64,000 nucleotides of DNA from Echinometra lucunter (GCA_029962745.1 CM057151.1:35144938-35208937); one strand, 5' to 3'. Shown: positions 32,280 through 38,500, numbered from the stretch's first letter. Notes: generated by a model from the sequence alone, not told the origin. Made by a program: numbers and translations.

Positions 32280-32654
32280 GTAATATTGGATGTAGAGTGT
32301 AATATTGCTGCCATTAGAAAACAAGATGAACAACATGCTCATTCTTTGTACTGCATTAGCATGCAGTATTTGCACTCTACAAAACTAAGTTAATTCTGTC
32401 CATTGAAATTCACGATTACCCCTCTGTAAAATCAAGTTTAAACACCAAAATTTTAATCTTTCCTCTATCATGCTTTCCCACAGACCCAACAGGACTCTGT
32501 CAAAGAGTACCAGAAGATGAGACCACTGTTCCGATTGGCCAACAGGCTGATCCAAGCTGCAAGGAGTTCCAAGTTAGACCAGGCTGGTCTGAGAGAGTAT
32601 CTTAAAGCACTCAAGGAGAACTACTTCAAGGAGATGGGGTCATCTGAGGAATGA
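2909..32654 (+). CDS. MSH4: MSH4, meiotic MutS homologue 4 (25 coding exons, 5' end incomplete)
   Basis: MSH4 pairs with MSH5 in a meiosis-specific clamp that binds recombination intermediates in the nucleus and promotes crossovers; it is not a mismatch-repair protein. Twenty-five exons were placed by matching translations to known MSH4 and checking GT-AG sites and phase: 2909-3152, 3620-3768, 5068-5153, 5569-5631, 6135-6258, 7935-8001, 8762-8883, 10411-10515, 11986-12024, 12324-12404, 14576-14766, 14975-15107, 15357-15410, 16428-16612, 21061-21073, 21972-22017, 22517-22641, 25543-25637, 27094-27141, 27497-27664, 28073-28145, 29792-29927, 31018-31121, 31649-31737, 32484-32654. They sum to 2711 nt, two partial-codon bases plus 903 codons including stop; human MSH4 has 936 residues. 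The order is Ser/Thr-rich tail, MutS connector, core/lever, then ABC ATPase with Walker A GPNMSGKST and Walker [10 protein letters not shown]. The first exon starts in phase 1, so an upstream exon is needed. Confidence 0.95.
3620..3768 (+). CDS. MSH4: MSH4 exon b
   Basis: Acceptor TACTTAG, donor GTAG/GTATGT. It encodes more low-complexity N-terminal tail with a repeated [12 protein letters not shown] stretch, ending in SSVLVA just before the conserved VEGRG block. Phase fits both neighbours. Confidence 0.8.
4434..4470. repeat. GA-rich microsatellite
   Basis: An interrupted GAGAGA/GGGAGAGAGAGG tract inside the intron between MSH4 exons b and c. Confidence 0.6.
5068..5153 (+). CDS. MSH4: MSH4 exon c
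   Basis: Translates to [20 protein letters not shown] and then QSELILSQ, a near match to the first conserved block of animal MSH4 (the start of the MutS connector). Acceptor GTTTAG, donor CAG/GTACAC. Confidence 0.93.
5569..5631 (+). CDS. MSH4: MSH4 exon d
   Basis: Twenty-one codons starting [15 protein letters not shown], matching the connector region. Acceptor TTACAG, donor GAG/GTAAGT, phase 0 at both ends. Confidence 0.92.
5756..5995. repeat. intronic tandem duplication, about 155-bp spacing
   Basis: The segment starting TATATAGAGGCTTATTCAAA and ending TTCATGAAATGCCT occurs at about 5756-5850 and again at about 5911-5995 with a few substitutions. It lies between MSH4 exons d and e. Confidence 0.7.
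6135..6258 (+). CDS. MSH4: MSH4 exon e
   Basis: Encodes [20 protein letters not shown] through [12 protein letters not shown]; the last segment is a strong MSH4 signature. Acceptor CTCACAG, donor AAAG/GTAAGT. Confidence 0.94.
6369..6748. mobile_element. piggyBac-like MITE (CCCATTCGTGACA ends)
   Basis: CCCATTCGTGACA at the left is inverted as TGTCACGAATGGG at the right, followed by TTAA; the left flank is TCAA, a one-base change. The CCC-type ends and TTAA target are typical of piggyBac-derived elements. The terminal 67 bp recur in opposite orientation at 26805-26871. Confidence 0.6.
7291..7548. repeat. 89-bp minisatellite, about 3 copies
   Basis: Units start GAACTCTCTATTATGAGGTT at 7305, 7394 and 7483, exactly 89 bp apart, each ending TTTTCATGTTTAGGAAGATG. 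Few differences between units, so recent expansion. Confidence 0.85.
7582..7690. repeat. GGACTC hexanucleotide repeat
   Basis: Two blocks of imperfect GACTCG/GGACTC repeats. Read on the minus strand they give a spurious Ser-Glu repeat frame. Intron between MSH4 exons e and f. Confidence 0.75.
7935..8001 (+). CDS. MSH4: MSH4 exon f
   Basis: Encodes [20 protein letters not shown], continuing the connector domain. Acceptor TTTGCAG, donor CAAA/GTAAGC. Confidence 0.92.
8762..8883 (+). CDS. MSH4: MSH4 exon g
   Basis: Encodes [20 protein letters not shown] and [18 protein letters not shown], one of the best conserved MSH4 blocks. The acceptor is TTGTTAG after a long T/TTTTG tract. Confidence 0.94.
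9245..10030. mobile_element. non-autonomous DNA element with AAAGCG-rich ends
   Basis: The left end near TTCACACCAAAC...AAAAGCGTTTT and the right end GAAGCGTCATG...GGCAGTGTGAAAA are roughly inverted. AAGCGTC/AAGCGTTTT motifs repeat at both ends and the centre is AT-rich. Boundaries are approximate. No coding capacity was recognised; short frames inside are not supported. Confidence 0.45.
10411..10515 (+). CDS. MSH4: MSH4 exon h
   Basis: Encodes [20 protein letters not shown] and [14 protein letters not shown], the start of the MutS core. Acceptor TTTGCTAG, donor GGAG/GTAAAT. Confidence 0.93.
10953..11945. mobile_element. GTCTCGCCCACC element with a 157-bp tandem array (truncated copy)
   Basis: It starts TTTTTGTCTCGCCCACCGGAG, then AAGGGATCCAAATGGCGTCCGTCC, then about six units with GACTCT at 11061, 11249, 11404, 11561, 11718 and 11874 (155-157 bp spacing for the regular ones). 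The right terminal repeat seen at 14466 is absent. It ends about 40 bp before MSH4 exon i. Confidence 0.8.
11986..12024 (+). CDS. MSH4: MSH4 exon i (39 bp)
   Basis: Short exon encoding [12 protein letters not shown] (human: RLRSNILEPL). Its acceptor lies only about 45 bp beyond the 3' edge of the upstream 157-bp repeat array. Confidence 0.9.
12324..12404 (+). CDS. MSH4: MSH4 exon j
   Basis: Encodes [20 protein letters not shown] and FYNLQS, core domain. Acceptor TTTCATAG, donor CGG/GTATGA. Confidence 0.92.
12927..14482. mobile_element. GTCTCGCCCACC element with a 157-bp tandem array (complete copy)
   Basis: TIRs: left ATTTTTGTCTCGCCCACCGG, right CACGGGTGGGCGAGACACAAT. After the left end comes an 11-bp GTCGTCCGTCC repeat, then 157-bp units with GACTCT at 13231, 13388, 13545, 13702, 13859 and 14024, then more diverged units. 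There is no transposase, so it is presumably moved in trans. It fills most of the intron between MSH4 exons j and k. Confidence 0.85.
12980..13072. repeat. 11-bp GTCGTCCGTCC minisatellite
   Basis: About eight head-to-tail copies of an 11-bp unit form the 5' module of the surrounding element. They give a spurious [14 protein letters not shown] frame that is not a gene. Confidence 0.85.
14576..14766 (+). CDS. MSH4: MSH4 exon k
   Basis: Encodes [20 protein letters not shown], then [20 protein letters not shown], core/lever region. Acceptor GTAATAG, donor AAG/GTAATA followed by a G-rich tract. Confidence 0.94.
14975..15107 (+). CDS. MSH4: MSH4 exon l
   Basis: Encodes [20 protein letters not shown] and [13 protein letters not shown], near identical to the human block. 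Acceptor CTACAG, donor AATG/GTAAGC. Confidence 0.94.
15357..15410 (+). CDS. MSH4: MSH4 exon m
   Basis: Encodes [17 protein letters not shown], a highly conserved core segment. Acceptor TAATAG, donor TCTG/GTAATT. Confidence 0.93.
15803..16275. mobile_element. TTAA-flanked MITE, family AGGGGGTACC, copy A
   Basis: TTAA lies at both 15799-15802 and 16276-16279. The body from AGGGGGTACCTAATGCTGAA to CATTGTGTAATCACT matches 46870-47338 along its whole length. It carries a GTACCCACAATGACGTCATTGTGG palindrome with a CRE-like TGACGTCA. Intron between MSH4 exons m and n. Confidence 0.75.
16428..16612 (+). CDS. MSH4: MSH4 exon n
   Basis: Encodes [29 protein letters not shown] and the end LSFTTTDL (clamp and lever). 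Donor CTG/GTAGGT; the following 4.4 kb intron carries the hAT transposon. Confidence 0.94.
16818..20572 (+). mobile_element. hAT-like DNA transposon with an intact transposase frame
   Basis: The left end CAGGGTTCCCGCGG (16818) is inverted at the right end GCAGGAACCCTG (ends 20572). Both are flanked by GTATTA (16812-16817 and 20573-20578), probably the remains of an 8-bp target duplication. Subterminal CATGGAAAAGTCATGG motifs repeat near both ends. The element is 3755 bp, sits in the sense direction in the intron between MSH4 exons n and o, and contains the 784-codon gene at 18022. Confidence 0.85.
18022..20376 (+). CDS. hAT-like transposase with BED-type zinc finger, 784 aa
   Basis: The transposase would act in the nucleus to bind the element's ends and cut and paste it. 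The start is the first ATG, a few bases after an in-frame region without upstream coding. Residues 11-58 form a BED/C2H2-like finger: W11, W20, C32-x2-C35, H52-x5-H58 with [18 protein letters not shown] Ser/Thr-rich linker follows (about 64-112). The RNase-H-like core has acidic candidates in VLLFDESLN and LSMDGPN and a [10 protein letters not shown] segment. Near residue 630 is [17 protein letters not shown], the hAT C-terminal dimerisation signature. The last 100 residues are a Lys/Glu-rich coiled coil, an unusual extension. It is one uninterrupted exon with no stops, unlike most elements here, so the copy is young or under selection. The closest relatives cannot be named without a search. 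Confidence 0.85.
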   Translation: MPGKCTFTNKWITDPNYSQWISKDADHSKAKCVICHKSFDVSNMGEAALKSHMAGKKHKQNLAAVSESSNPGRINTISSYFSSQGSKSSSTLSSESVPSTSKGTSSATDRDMSSYLTPDSVFKAELIWTMKLIDSHNSYNSAKNISSLFGLMFPDSEIASRFTCGEDKSNYLATFGLAPYFTARMKDKIRGADEYVLLFDESLNKSMQMKQLDIHARFFDSGIVTTRYIGSEFMGHATANDLHDRILPVIQDLGTSNLVQLSMDGPNVNWKLFELLCEDVSKEHKKSLLNIGSCGMHVMHNAFRSGCIGCGWEIEETLCSLHRLFKDSPARTEDFEKVTNSTTFPLKFCRHRWLENQSVMARALEVKPKLDQYVQAVERNQAPNPKTKTCETVRSAIKDPLFEAKGEFFLSIAREIEPFLADYQTVSPMIPFIGTDIVKILKSLMRRFVKDDILAAASTPLRISKLELKDENLKDTSQVDIGFATKQAVTKAKKKVSERVIYQFRNDCRKFLLNVTKKLLEKSPIKYSLVRTAKWMDPEEILKDGASCETALTATLQVLVNSQYVNGRDCDRILSEYREMMAGEVVDLHSFKRKDMRLDKFYAGVGESKQLMNLWTIMKLLMCLSHGQADVERGFSVNKEVEVENQKERTLVARRIIVDHIRTAGGVMNVGITKEMLSHAKQARQRYRTFLEEEKKKRMDELKGEKRKLLEDEIDSMKKRKVQLEKDACFLHKEADSTAELAEKGGDLSLLAKSNAMRRRAREKDAEAQNAEQLIKIKEGELVD
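21061..21073 (+). CDS. MSH4: MSH4 exon o (13-bp microexon)
   Basis: The bases ATCAAGATGAATG lie between CCTCACAG and GTAAGT and encode IKMN plus one base. This bridges LSFTTTDL to [11 protein letters not shown] exactly as IKMNE does in human MSH4. Skipping it would shift the frame. Confidence 0.9.
21275..21350 (-). repeat. tRNA-derived SINE head
   Basis: Read on the minus strand, GGAGGTGCTGTGGCTCAGTC followed by GTAGAGCAGTGG is a good polymerase III box A. A degenerate box B lies at CCCGGTTTCAAAACC. There is no tRNA cloverleaf good enough for a gene. Intron between MSH4 exons o and p. Confidence 0.6.
21614..21945. repeat. fragment of a dispersed repeat (ATACCCTCCCCAAACGAAG type)
   Basis: It begins with the self-complementary ATACCCTCCCCAAACGAAGTTGAAGGGGGTAT and continues with two diverged blocks sharing GAAATCTGGCACAC / GAAATTTAGCACAC. 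The 3' limit is uncertain. Confidence 0.4.
21972..22017 (+). CDS. MSH4: MSH4 exon p (46 bp)
   Basis: Encodes [14 protein letters not shown] (human RCQESLREIYHMTY). Acceptor CTCTGCAG, donor ATGT/GTAAGT. Confidence 0.92.
22517..22641 (+). CDS. MSH4: MSH4 exon q
   Basis: Encodes [20 protein letters not shown] and [16 protein letters not shown], the strongly conserved segment before the ATPase domain. Acceptor TTTGCAG, donor TATG/GTACGT. Confidence 0.95.
22722..23022. mobile_element. MITE with GGGGCGTTCAGATATGAGGC ends
   Basis: Near-perfect inverted ends of about 36 bp: GGGGCGTTCAGATATGAGGC... and ...GCCTCATATCTGAACGCCCC. A related element with the same end motif lies in the srGAP gene at 46047-46403. 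Intron between MSH4 exons q and r. Confidence 0.8.
25091..25558. repeat. 238-bp tandem duplication covering an MSH4 splice acceptor
   Basis: Copy 1 (about 25091-25318) and copy 2 (about 25332-25558) are almost identical. Both run from TAGTAAATTTATTA-like sequence through the polypyrimidine tract and TCTATGCAG into the exon start. GCAG occurs at 25301-25304 and 25539-25542, offset 238. Copy 1 loses exon homology about 14 bases after the AG. Confidence 0.9.
25543..25637 (+). CDS. MSH4: MSH4 exon r
   Basis: Encodes [20 protein letters not shown] and [11 protein letters not shown]. Its acceptor TCTATGCAG and about 210 bp of upstream intron are duplicated just 5' (see 25091-25558); only this copy carries the full exon. 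Confidence 0.94.
25905..26307. mobile_element. piggyBac-like MITE (CCCATAG ends, TTAA flanks)
   Basis: CCCATAGAGGTACAG and CTGTACTGCTATGGG are inverted, with TTAA at 25901-25904 and 26308-26311. The body contains AAATTGGCAA segments shared with 6369-6748. A third copy at about 46519-47360 has been interrupted by another element. Intron between MSH4 exons r and s. Confidence 0.8.
26568..26871. repeat. G-rich repeat fragment followed by a MITE end
   Basis: CCCGGGGGG-type sequence with GGGTACTCGACCCCAAAAG and repeated GGAACGGGC/GGAATGGGC words up to about 26780. After it, 26805-26871 is the reverse complement of the 6369 MITE end, closing with GGG-TTAA. It appears to be one insertion into another; the other MITE end was not located. 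Confidence 0.45.
27094..27141 (+). CDS. MSH4: MSH4 exon s (first half of Walker A)
   Basis: Encodes [16 protein letters not shown]. The intron splits the Walker A P-loop between GPNM and SGKST. Acceptor TTTCCAG, donor ATG/GTCAGT. Confidence 0.95.
27497..27664 (+). CDS. MSH4: MSH4 exon t (second half of Walker A)
   Basis: Starts [20 protein letters not shown] and ends [14 protein letters not shown]. It supplies the catalytic P-loop Lys/Ser-Thr and the DDDIE (Q-loop to signature) region of the ABC ATPase. Confidence 0.95.
28073..28145 (+). CDS. MSH4: MSH4 exon u (Walker B)
   Basis: Encodes [20 protein letters not shown] followed by ELGR, the Walker B motif. Donor GAG/GTGGGT. Confidence 0.95.
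28404..28601. mobile_element. MITE with CATACCTGCCAAC ends
   Basis: CATACCTGCCAACTGTTCCTATT on the left and the inverse TTGGCAGGTATG on the right. The interior is built from repeated TTCCTATTT/GGAATGTTCCT words. About 200 bp. Intron between MSH4 exons u and v. Confidence 0.7.
29405..29791 (+). pseudogene. three decayed tandem copies of MSH4 exon v
   Basis: Copies start at about 29405, 29532 and 29660, spaced 127-132 bp and abutting the functional exon at 29792. Copy 1 follows a plausible acceptor (GTCTCAG) and stays open through [19 protein letters not shown], but its switch motif reads FETHF instead of FATHF and no donor is visible at the right place. Copy 2 starts [14 protein letters not shown] and reaches a stop at the FF position. 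Copy 3 is frameshifted after about eight codons. The unit is essentially the exon itself, so this is local tandem amplification, not retroposition. Confidence 0.85.
29792..29927 (+). CDS. MSH4: MSH4 exon v (D-loop and ATHF switch), functional copy of a tandem set
   Basis: Encodes [34 protein letters not shown] and LDALYPNVE, the segment after Walker B with the ATH switch histidine. It is the last and only intact member of four head-to-tail copies (29405, 29532, 29660, 29792). Acceptor TATCAAG, donor AAAA/GTAAAG. Confidence 0.94.
29935..30197. mobile_element. diverged MITE (TTCAC...GTGAAC ends)
   Basis: Left ATTCACATGTAGTGGCAAACC with TGGTAAACC, right GTATGGTTTACCACACCATAAGTGAACAC, inverted but imperfect. 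A partial relative with the same GTGCATAAATGAATGGTA internal words lies at about 60235-60420 in srGAP. Confidence 0.5.
30255..30590. repeat. minisatellite of about 41-57 bp with a MITE inserted in it
   Basis: Four units with TTCTGCTTCATTTAATGAGCAACCAA(C/T)AAAG start near 30258, 30306, 30495 and 30549. Between units 2 and 3 lies a GC-richer block with inverted ends (30353-30472). Confidence 0.7.
30353..30472. mobile_element. short MITE with CTGGCAGAAGGGC ends
   Basis: Left CTGGCAGAAGGGCGGTAA, right inverse TTACTGCCCTTCTGCCAGC. About 120 bp and GC-rich compared with its surroundings, inserted into the AT-rich minisatellite. Confidence 0.7.
31018..31121 (+). CDS. MSH4: MSH4 exon w
   Basis: Encodes [20 protein letters not shown] and [14 protein letters not shown]. 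Aligns with the human HFEVQHVKN...YTYKLSKGLTEEKNYG region. Acceptor CTTCCAG, donor TATG/GTAAAA. Confidence 0.92.
31649..31737 (+). CDS. MSH4: MSH4 exon x
   Basis: Encodes [20 protein letters not shown] and SQRLAHERK (human LKAAEVSSLPPSIVLDAKE). Acceptor TTTACAG, donor AAG/GTAAGC. Confidence 0.93.
32236..32278. repeat. AG dinucleotide microsatellite
   Basis: A TATATATATA run followed by about 20 AG units in the last MSH4 intron. Confidence 0.8.
32484..32654 (+). CDS. MSH4: MSH4 exon y (last coding exon)
   Basis: Encodes [20 protein letters not shown] through [10 protein letters not shown] and a TGA stop at 32652-32654. This is the C-terminal helical tail that contacts the MutS partner in the family. 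Decayed copies follow it. Confidence 0.92.
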   Translation, partial: TQQDSVKEYQKMRPLFRLANRLIQAARSSKLDQAGLREYLKALKENYFKEMGSSEE

Positions 32655-32689
32655 TAGTATTGAGAAACAAGAATGTACATGAGAGCTAC

Positions 32690-32960
32690 CTTCCAACTTG
32701 ACAACAAGACTGATCCAAGTTAGACTGTGCCATTTTAAGAGAGTGCCTTAATGCTCTCAAAAGAGAGCTTCTTGTATTTGAAGATGGGATCTGCATAGGA
32801 ATGACAGTATCAGGCAGCTTGAACCTGCAACCATGGTTCCTACTGGCCAACAGGTTGATGCAAGCAGGACCGGAATGGTTGCAAAGACTGCCAAGGAAAG
32901 TCACTTCAGGTACATGGGATCTACATCATCTGCTGCTGAGGAAATATCTGAATCAAAGCG
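32690..32960 (+). pseudogene. decayed tandem copies of the last MSH4 exon
   Basis: The exon word TTGGCCAACAGGCTGATCCAAG (32535) recurs as TTGACAACAAGACTGATCCAAG at 32698 and CTGGCCAACAGGTTGATGCAAG at 32843. Each is followed by diverged versions of the rest of the exon, including GATGGGATCTGCATAGGAATGA near 32785 and TACATGGGATCTACATCATC near 32914. They lie downstream of the stop, in what should be 3' UTR. Confidence 0.75.
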
Positions 32961-33394
32961 ATTCCACGTATCTACAATAGATTCATCCAAACAACAAGGA
33001 ACTCATAAGTTCGACCAAGCTTTACTTAGTGAGTACCACGGAGAGTCATGTCAAGGTGGTGTTATCTGCAGAGGAATAAAGAGTCATGAGGACTTCATGT
33101 ATCTGGAAAAAGCAGTCTGTCTAAATGGGTCTTATATTCATCTAAGCAGCAAGAAGTACCAAGACTCAAAGATTCTCCCTTAATTGCTCCTCGTACTTCA
33201 TACCATCTTGATTATCTCCTTTGCCTGTTCATTGTTTGAGCAATTTTCTCTCATTGGCTAGCAATTTCTCTGTCCATGCCTCTGGATATCTCTTCTAGAG
33301 AATGTGTAATGTGTGCAGCTAATATTACACTGTAGATACATTTGTCTAGTTAATTCAATATCATTATTGTACAGTTGGCATAATAATCATAATT

Positions 33395-33610
33395 TTAGAT
33401 CAGCATTTCTGTAGTAACAACGTACATGTGGAATAACTTGCCATTGGAAATCAGGACATCCCCAACTGTAGAAACATTTAAAATAAGGCTCAAAACATAT
33501 CTTTTCACCTTGTTCTTATTCTCTTTAAGCATATCAGTTCTTCAGCGCAGAAGAATATATGTATATAGGTTCTGCGCTCTATAAATTGATTGATTGGTTG
33601 ATTGACATGT
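33395..33610 (+). mobile_element. 3' end of an L2/CR1-type LINE
   Basis: The + frame reads WNNLPLEIRTSPTVETFKIR then LKTYLF, the typical C terminus of L2/CR1-type ORF2 proteins, followed by a short 3' UTR ending TCTGCGCTCTATAAATTGATTGATTGGTTGATTG, a short-unit repeat tail. Only the last ~200 bp remain (5' truncation). Confidence 0.75.
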
Positions 33611-33684
33611 TTTAATATATAAGGAATGTTTTCATATTTTATGCATTATGTGAATGTAAGGGCTCTCGTTCACATACATGTGTG

Positions 33685-34250
33685 TTAAAATGTCCAATGA
33701 GGATGAGGAAAGCAATCTTGAACCACAAAGGTCCTAAATGTACTTATTTCTCTGCCTAGTGTAGGATACAGAAATATGGAGCACATTACGCTTATTCTCC
33801 TCCGGCATTTTTCCTTGGAGTATTCAAACAAAGCATAAACTGGAGTTCTGGTCATGCAATCGTAATGTGAAAGAAACTCTTCCAAAGCAACTGGGAGAGT
33901 CAGTTTAGTTGTATATAAACATAGGTGTCTAGTGTAAAATTTGGAGATTACCGGTATTGAATTGATAAATTCACTTACTTTCCCCAGAAGGTACTTGCAC
34001 TGCACAAAGAAATGAGTATGTGGGACCACACAAATCTGGCATGAATGGTACCCCAAACTTTTCAGCTTTTTCTTGTCATATTTCCAATATGAGGGCATTT
34101 GAAAAGCAGTCCTTTCTTGGGGACATTTTTACTATGATATTCTTTCTAACTGATAATGAAAGAATGAGAAAGCTCACAAGTTATTTTCACCTTTCCTGGA
34201 ACTCAAGCTTCTCTTTGAGGGTTGTACAATTTTCAGTTGGAGGAATGTTG
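33685..34250. repeat. dispersed repeat family R1, copy 1
   Basis: Contains GAGTTCTGGTCATGCAATCG, GTGAAAGAAACTCTTCC, GTACTTGCACTGCACAAAGAAATGAG and TTTCCAATATGAGGGCATTTGA. The same words in the same order occur at 50245-50600, 53340-53720 and 63785-64000. Confidence 0.75.
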
Positions 34251-34889
34251 TTTTACCCTATACAGTTTCTCTCCCCCCCCCCCCCCCCCCCAGTTAAGTG
34301 AAACATAAATCAATAGAATGAAAGGTGATATAACCCACTTTTAGCAAATTAACTCAACACTAAATAAAAATAAAACAAAAATGTATATCGGAGCCCAGTA
34401 TTTCCAAGCAACTCTGAGTGATGTCGTGAAGTTAAGTTCAAGGATCATGAAACACATAGCATCACTTTCTTTAAAACTTGTGAGCAAAATAATATTTCAT
34501 TAATGTTAATCTACTAGAAAGCAGTCAGTATATTAAAGGGGAAATGGAATTGTCAGCAAAACTGATAGTTCTTGCTGATGTTAGTCATATTATGCTGATT
34601 CTGTCACAGTTTGACTGTATGCACGACAGAGAATCTTACAAACATTTGGGACTCACAGTGAATAAATTCCCTTTCATATTTCATTAGCCCAAAACTTGTA
34701 ACTGGTTTAGGTTACATTTTATGGTGCAGCTGTTACTTCATACGAGTACACAAAGATTTCACATACATGTTAGTTTCCAATATTTATTTGCCTCTTCTAC
34801 TTGAGTGAATATTGTCATTACAGAGAATATCCCTGAAGAACATCATGGACTGTGTACAAATGTGATACTGTTGTAGAAATATATTTGAA

Positions 34890-35527
34890 ATACTGTATAA
34901 GCCAATATTTTCGCGTACAGATATTTTCGCGAATCACAGGCTCACAGACATTTTCGTGAGTCGTTGATTTCGCGAGCACAAGAGCAGTTAGCAGGACAGG
35001 ACTTGCAGTAAACTTATTTGTACATGAAAGAGCCATATTGGCAGATCCGAAGGATTTGTTTTTCAATTTTTTTGGTTGCCAATACCATCACACTCGTAGC
35101 TTGCGATAAACAAAAAAAAAAATCAGTCGTAATACCCCTGATTTCTTGATTTATAGCGCATTTTCAGCCACTCTCTTTCTTACCATCCCACAAAGGCCCT
35201 GCATGCTTTGGAAAAATGGCACCGATTTCGCACTTTTGGTAGCAAAATTGAGCTTCTTATAGGGGTTTTTGAGGTGACTACGGAACTAACTTGTGGTGAG
35301 TGACAATTTCTCTGTGTGTTGTGATGTACATGTTACATACACACGGAGGACTGCTGGGCACTTTCCACATACATGTAGTGCATGCATGGCAATATGGCAA
35401 CAATGCACCGATGGCGAGCGAGAGCTAATTATGTGCGGATATTTTCGCATCAACTTCATGATTGGTGAGTGACTCGCGAAATTCGAGAAAATAAAACCAT
35501 CGCAAAAATTTCAGCTCGTACAGTAAC
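34890..35527. mobile_element. MITE with TACTGTA ends and TTTTCGCGA-rich subterminal repeats
   Basis: Left TACTGTATAAGCCAATATTTTCGCG, right CGCAAAAATTTCAGCTCGTACAGTA. TTTTCGCG/CGCGAAA motifs cluster at both ends in inverted orientation. Short frames within it are not considered genes. Confidence 0.6.
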
Positions 35528-38500
35528 AACAAATGAAACACAAGAGAGAGGTTTCTTTTTAGATGCATATTGTGCTTTAGTGTTATTTCAAGCCAATCCT
35601 CAAGATTTCATAGAAATACAAAGTATTCATCACTATACCCCTTATGACAGCTGGAATCTTTGAACCAGAGAAAAGAAGTGCACTATGAGATGATTAAAAA
35701 CGAAAAGCACATAAAACAAGAAATAAACTCAAAGGTATGGCTTTGTTTTTTACATACAGTATGTAGGAAAAGAAAAAGGACTGTACATCAAAGTTTAACA
35801 TATATATTAAAAAAAATCATATACTGTGTTTATTATGCACATATTCAAAATATATATAGCAAATTTCTTCTTGCACCTTAGAATAATAAATCCTAACTTC
35901 TATTTTTCAATATAATGCATTCTAATTCGAATGTAGTTTTCTTTTGCACAATATACAATTAACCAGCATATGACTTCATATCAAGAAGTTGATGTTCCTT
36001 ATTAAATGGGAACACAAATTCCACCAACTCTGGTAATGTATTGTTATATTGCAAATATTAAATGTAGAATATCTGAATAATGACCACAATAAATGAAATT
36101 CAAATGAAATCCAATTCAACTTGTATGTAGGGCTGGGGACCTGCAAAGAAGTTTACATCAATGCTAGCAGGTGTGTTTAGTATTTTATTCTAGTTTATGT
36201 GACATCACACACAAAGGGATCTAGTCTATTATACTATGAACACACTACCTTAGTACAAAGAAACTCATTAATTACCTCAATTAAAACACTCGTGCATGTT
36301 ATTTGATACTATTTTAAGGTGTCACTTAATTCATTTTTTTATCAAAATACTTTGATTTAGTATGATTTGCAAAAGGAAGCACCGCATTTTATACCAAAAA
36401 AGGCATAGATAATATTTTACAATTTGAACACTGGTACTGGGTTTAATCCATTTTGCATTCAGCACAAAGAATATAACCATAACAGAAAAAACATACACAG
36501 AAATAATATTCAACTCTTGTTCACTTAAATACCTATTAGAAATGCAGCTTAAATTTGAACATCAATTACATTTGAATAAAATATATACAAATCAGAGGAA
36601 AATAGGTGAATGCTTCCTAACAGTACATCATACCTAATTCATTTTATTTAAGCTAAAATTGCTTCCAAAATGTTTCATAAATATCCACTATTCTTCATCG
36701 TATCATATATATACTTTCAAATAAAGATTTAATTTGATAAATCCTCACAAAGACAGGAAAATTATACTTTCAAAAATGGAAGTGCAGTTCTTAGCTGAAA
36801 CTCACCAGAGTCCAGGACAAATATATCACTTTATTTGGGCAGTTCCAAAATACTCATTTCCCATTTCTACAAAATGTATTTACAAAAGAACTGCCATTTC
36901 TGACTGTGTATTGGTGTTTAACATGTACATAATATGAACAATTAACAATATGTAATACATACACTCCCCAGTAGTAATTTTGCAATTAAATAGCTTGACA
37001 CTTTCCGATAGGTGGACGTACAATAATGGTGATACTGTTTTTTTATAACAAAATATATCTGTTATTATTTATGTGCTGGAATGCTTAGACTGAGACCACA
37101 CATTTCATCCTTAATGGACAAATTATCGATTTCACACGTTCTTCAATCACTATTCATTAAAGTGTCTCACCTGTACTTCTGCTAATTTCTGATTTAATAA
37201 AAAAAAATATTAAAAAATAAAAAAAATCAGACTAACACTCGAGGCTTAGTTCAATACAACAAAAATAGAGCAATACAGGTTATCTGTTATCATTTCCAGA
37301 TCTAATACATTTCTTGCCTCAGCTAGAGGTCAAAGATTTCAAAAGTATCTTTAAAATAATGAAAATTTAAATTTGTAGATTTCACACTTGAAATCTTTTT
37401 TTCATAATTCACACTTTTCGAAATGCATAATGATTGCAAAGCTAATGACTGAAAGTTAATTTTCACAATCCAAAATCAAGAGAAAACTTATTGTGATCAG
37501 AAGGATGGGATCAATCATACTGGATTGTGAAATCTGATCTCTGCCAGATCGCTACAGAGGCAACTTTGAATATTGCATCAAATCTCAGTTCACAATTCCT
37601 GTGGCATTTTACACTTTCCATTCATTTTCAATTACTTTAAAAAAATGATACGTTTAAATTCATATAGAACTGAAAACTTAAAGCTCTTTCATTTTGTCAT
37701 TCATTCAATGACCAATAAGTGTAAAAGACAGTGAATGCATGGATTAATACTTAACTGCAAATTAGAAAACTTGCATTCAGTACTTATTCCGAAATGCTGC
37801 ATGCTGTATATGCAAGTGGGAGATAACAAACATGTGCCAAATGTTAATTAAGTAATGTTTTGATTGTAGATTTCAGACTTGAATTTTTTTTTTCTTTCAT
37901 AATAATTCAAACTTTTCAAAATGCATATCCATAGAACAATTCAATTGCTAACATGATATCACTGAAAATAACAAAAACATTTGTTGCTTTTTAAGAAATT
38001 GCAAAGACTTGCATGTATTGTGCATAGCAAACAATTTCTTACATTTTCTCATCTGCAAATACTGCACAGAACTATAACATTCAGTTGTAAATATCTTTTC
38101 ACAAATCAATTTCATCAAAATTCATTGACAATGCATAATTCAGGAATGCAGATAACTTAAGAATGTACACAGAAGAAATCTACATGATACTGTACAACTA
38201 ATTCCATTCCTTTCTTTTCCATTACATCTATTCAGCATGACCATTCCATAGGTGCACACATAGACAATATGCAGCACAACACAACCCAAATCCCTCAACA
38301 TACATAATTCATATCTATACCATCTTGGTCACTCATAAAGTGAAACTTAATGGGAACAGCTGAGAAGTATTTACATACCAAATTTCTCTTTAAATATTTC
38401 TATATCCTAGACCCTACCCTACAGTAATATTCTTGTGGCTGCTGCAATGCACAACTGATGCTAAGTACTTTCATAATGAATATAATGAATGAAAAATCAA

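Noticed and set aside
33685..34098. 137-aa minus-strand frame
   Set aside because: It lies in dispersed repeat R1. The similar frame at 53607 is explained by repeat ancestry, and there are no domains or splice signals.
35469..35881. Two short plus-strand frames
   Set aside because: They start in the TTTTCGCGA MITE end and AT-rich intergenic sequence, with no codon bias or homology visible.
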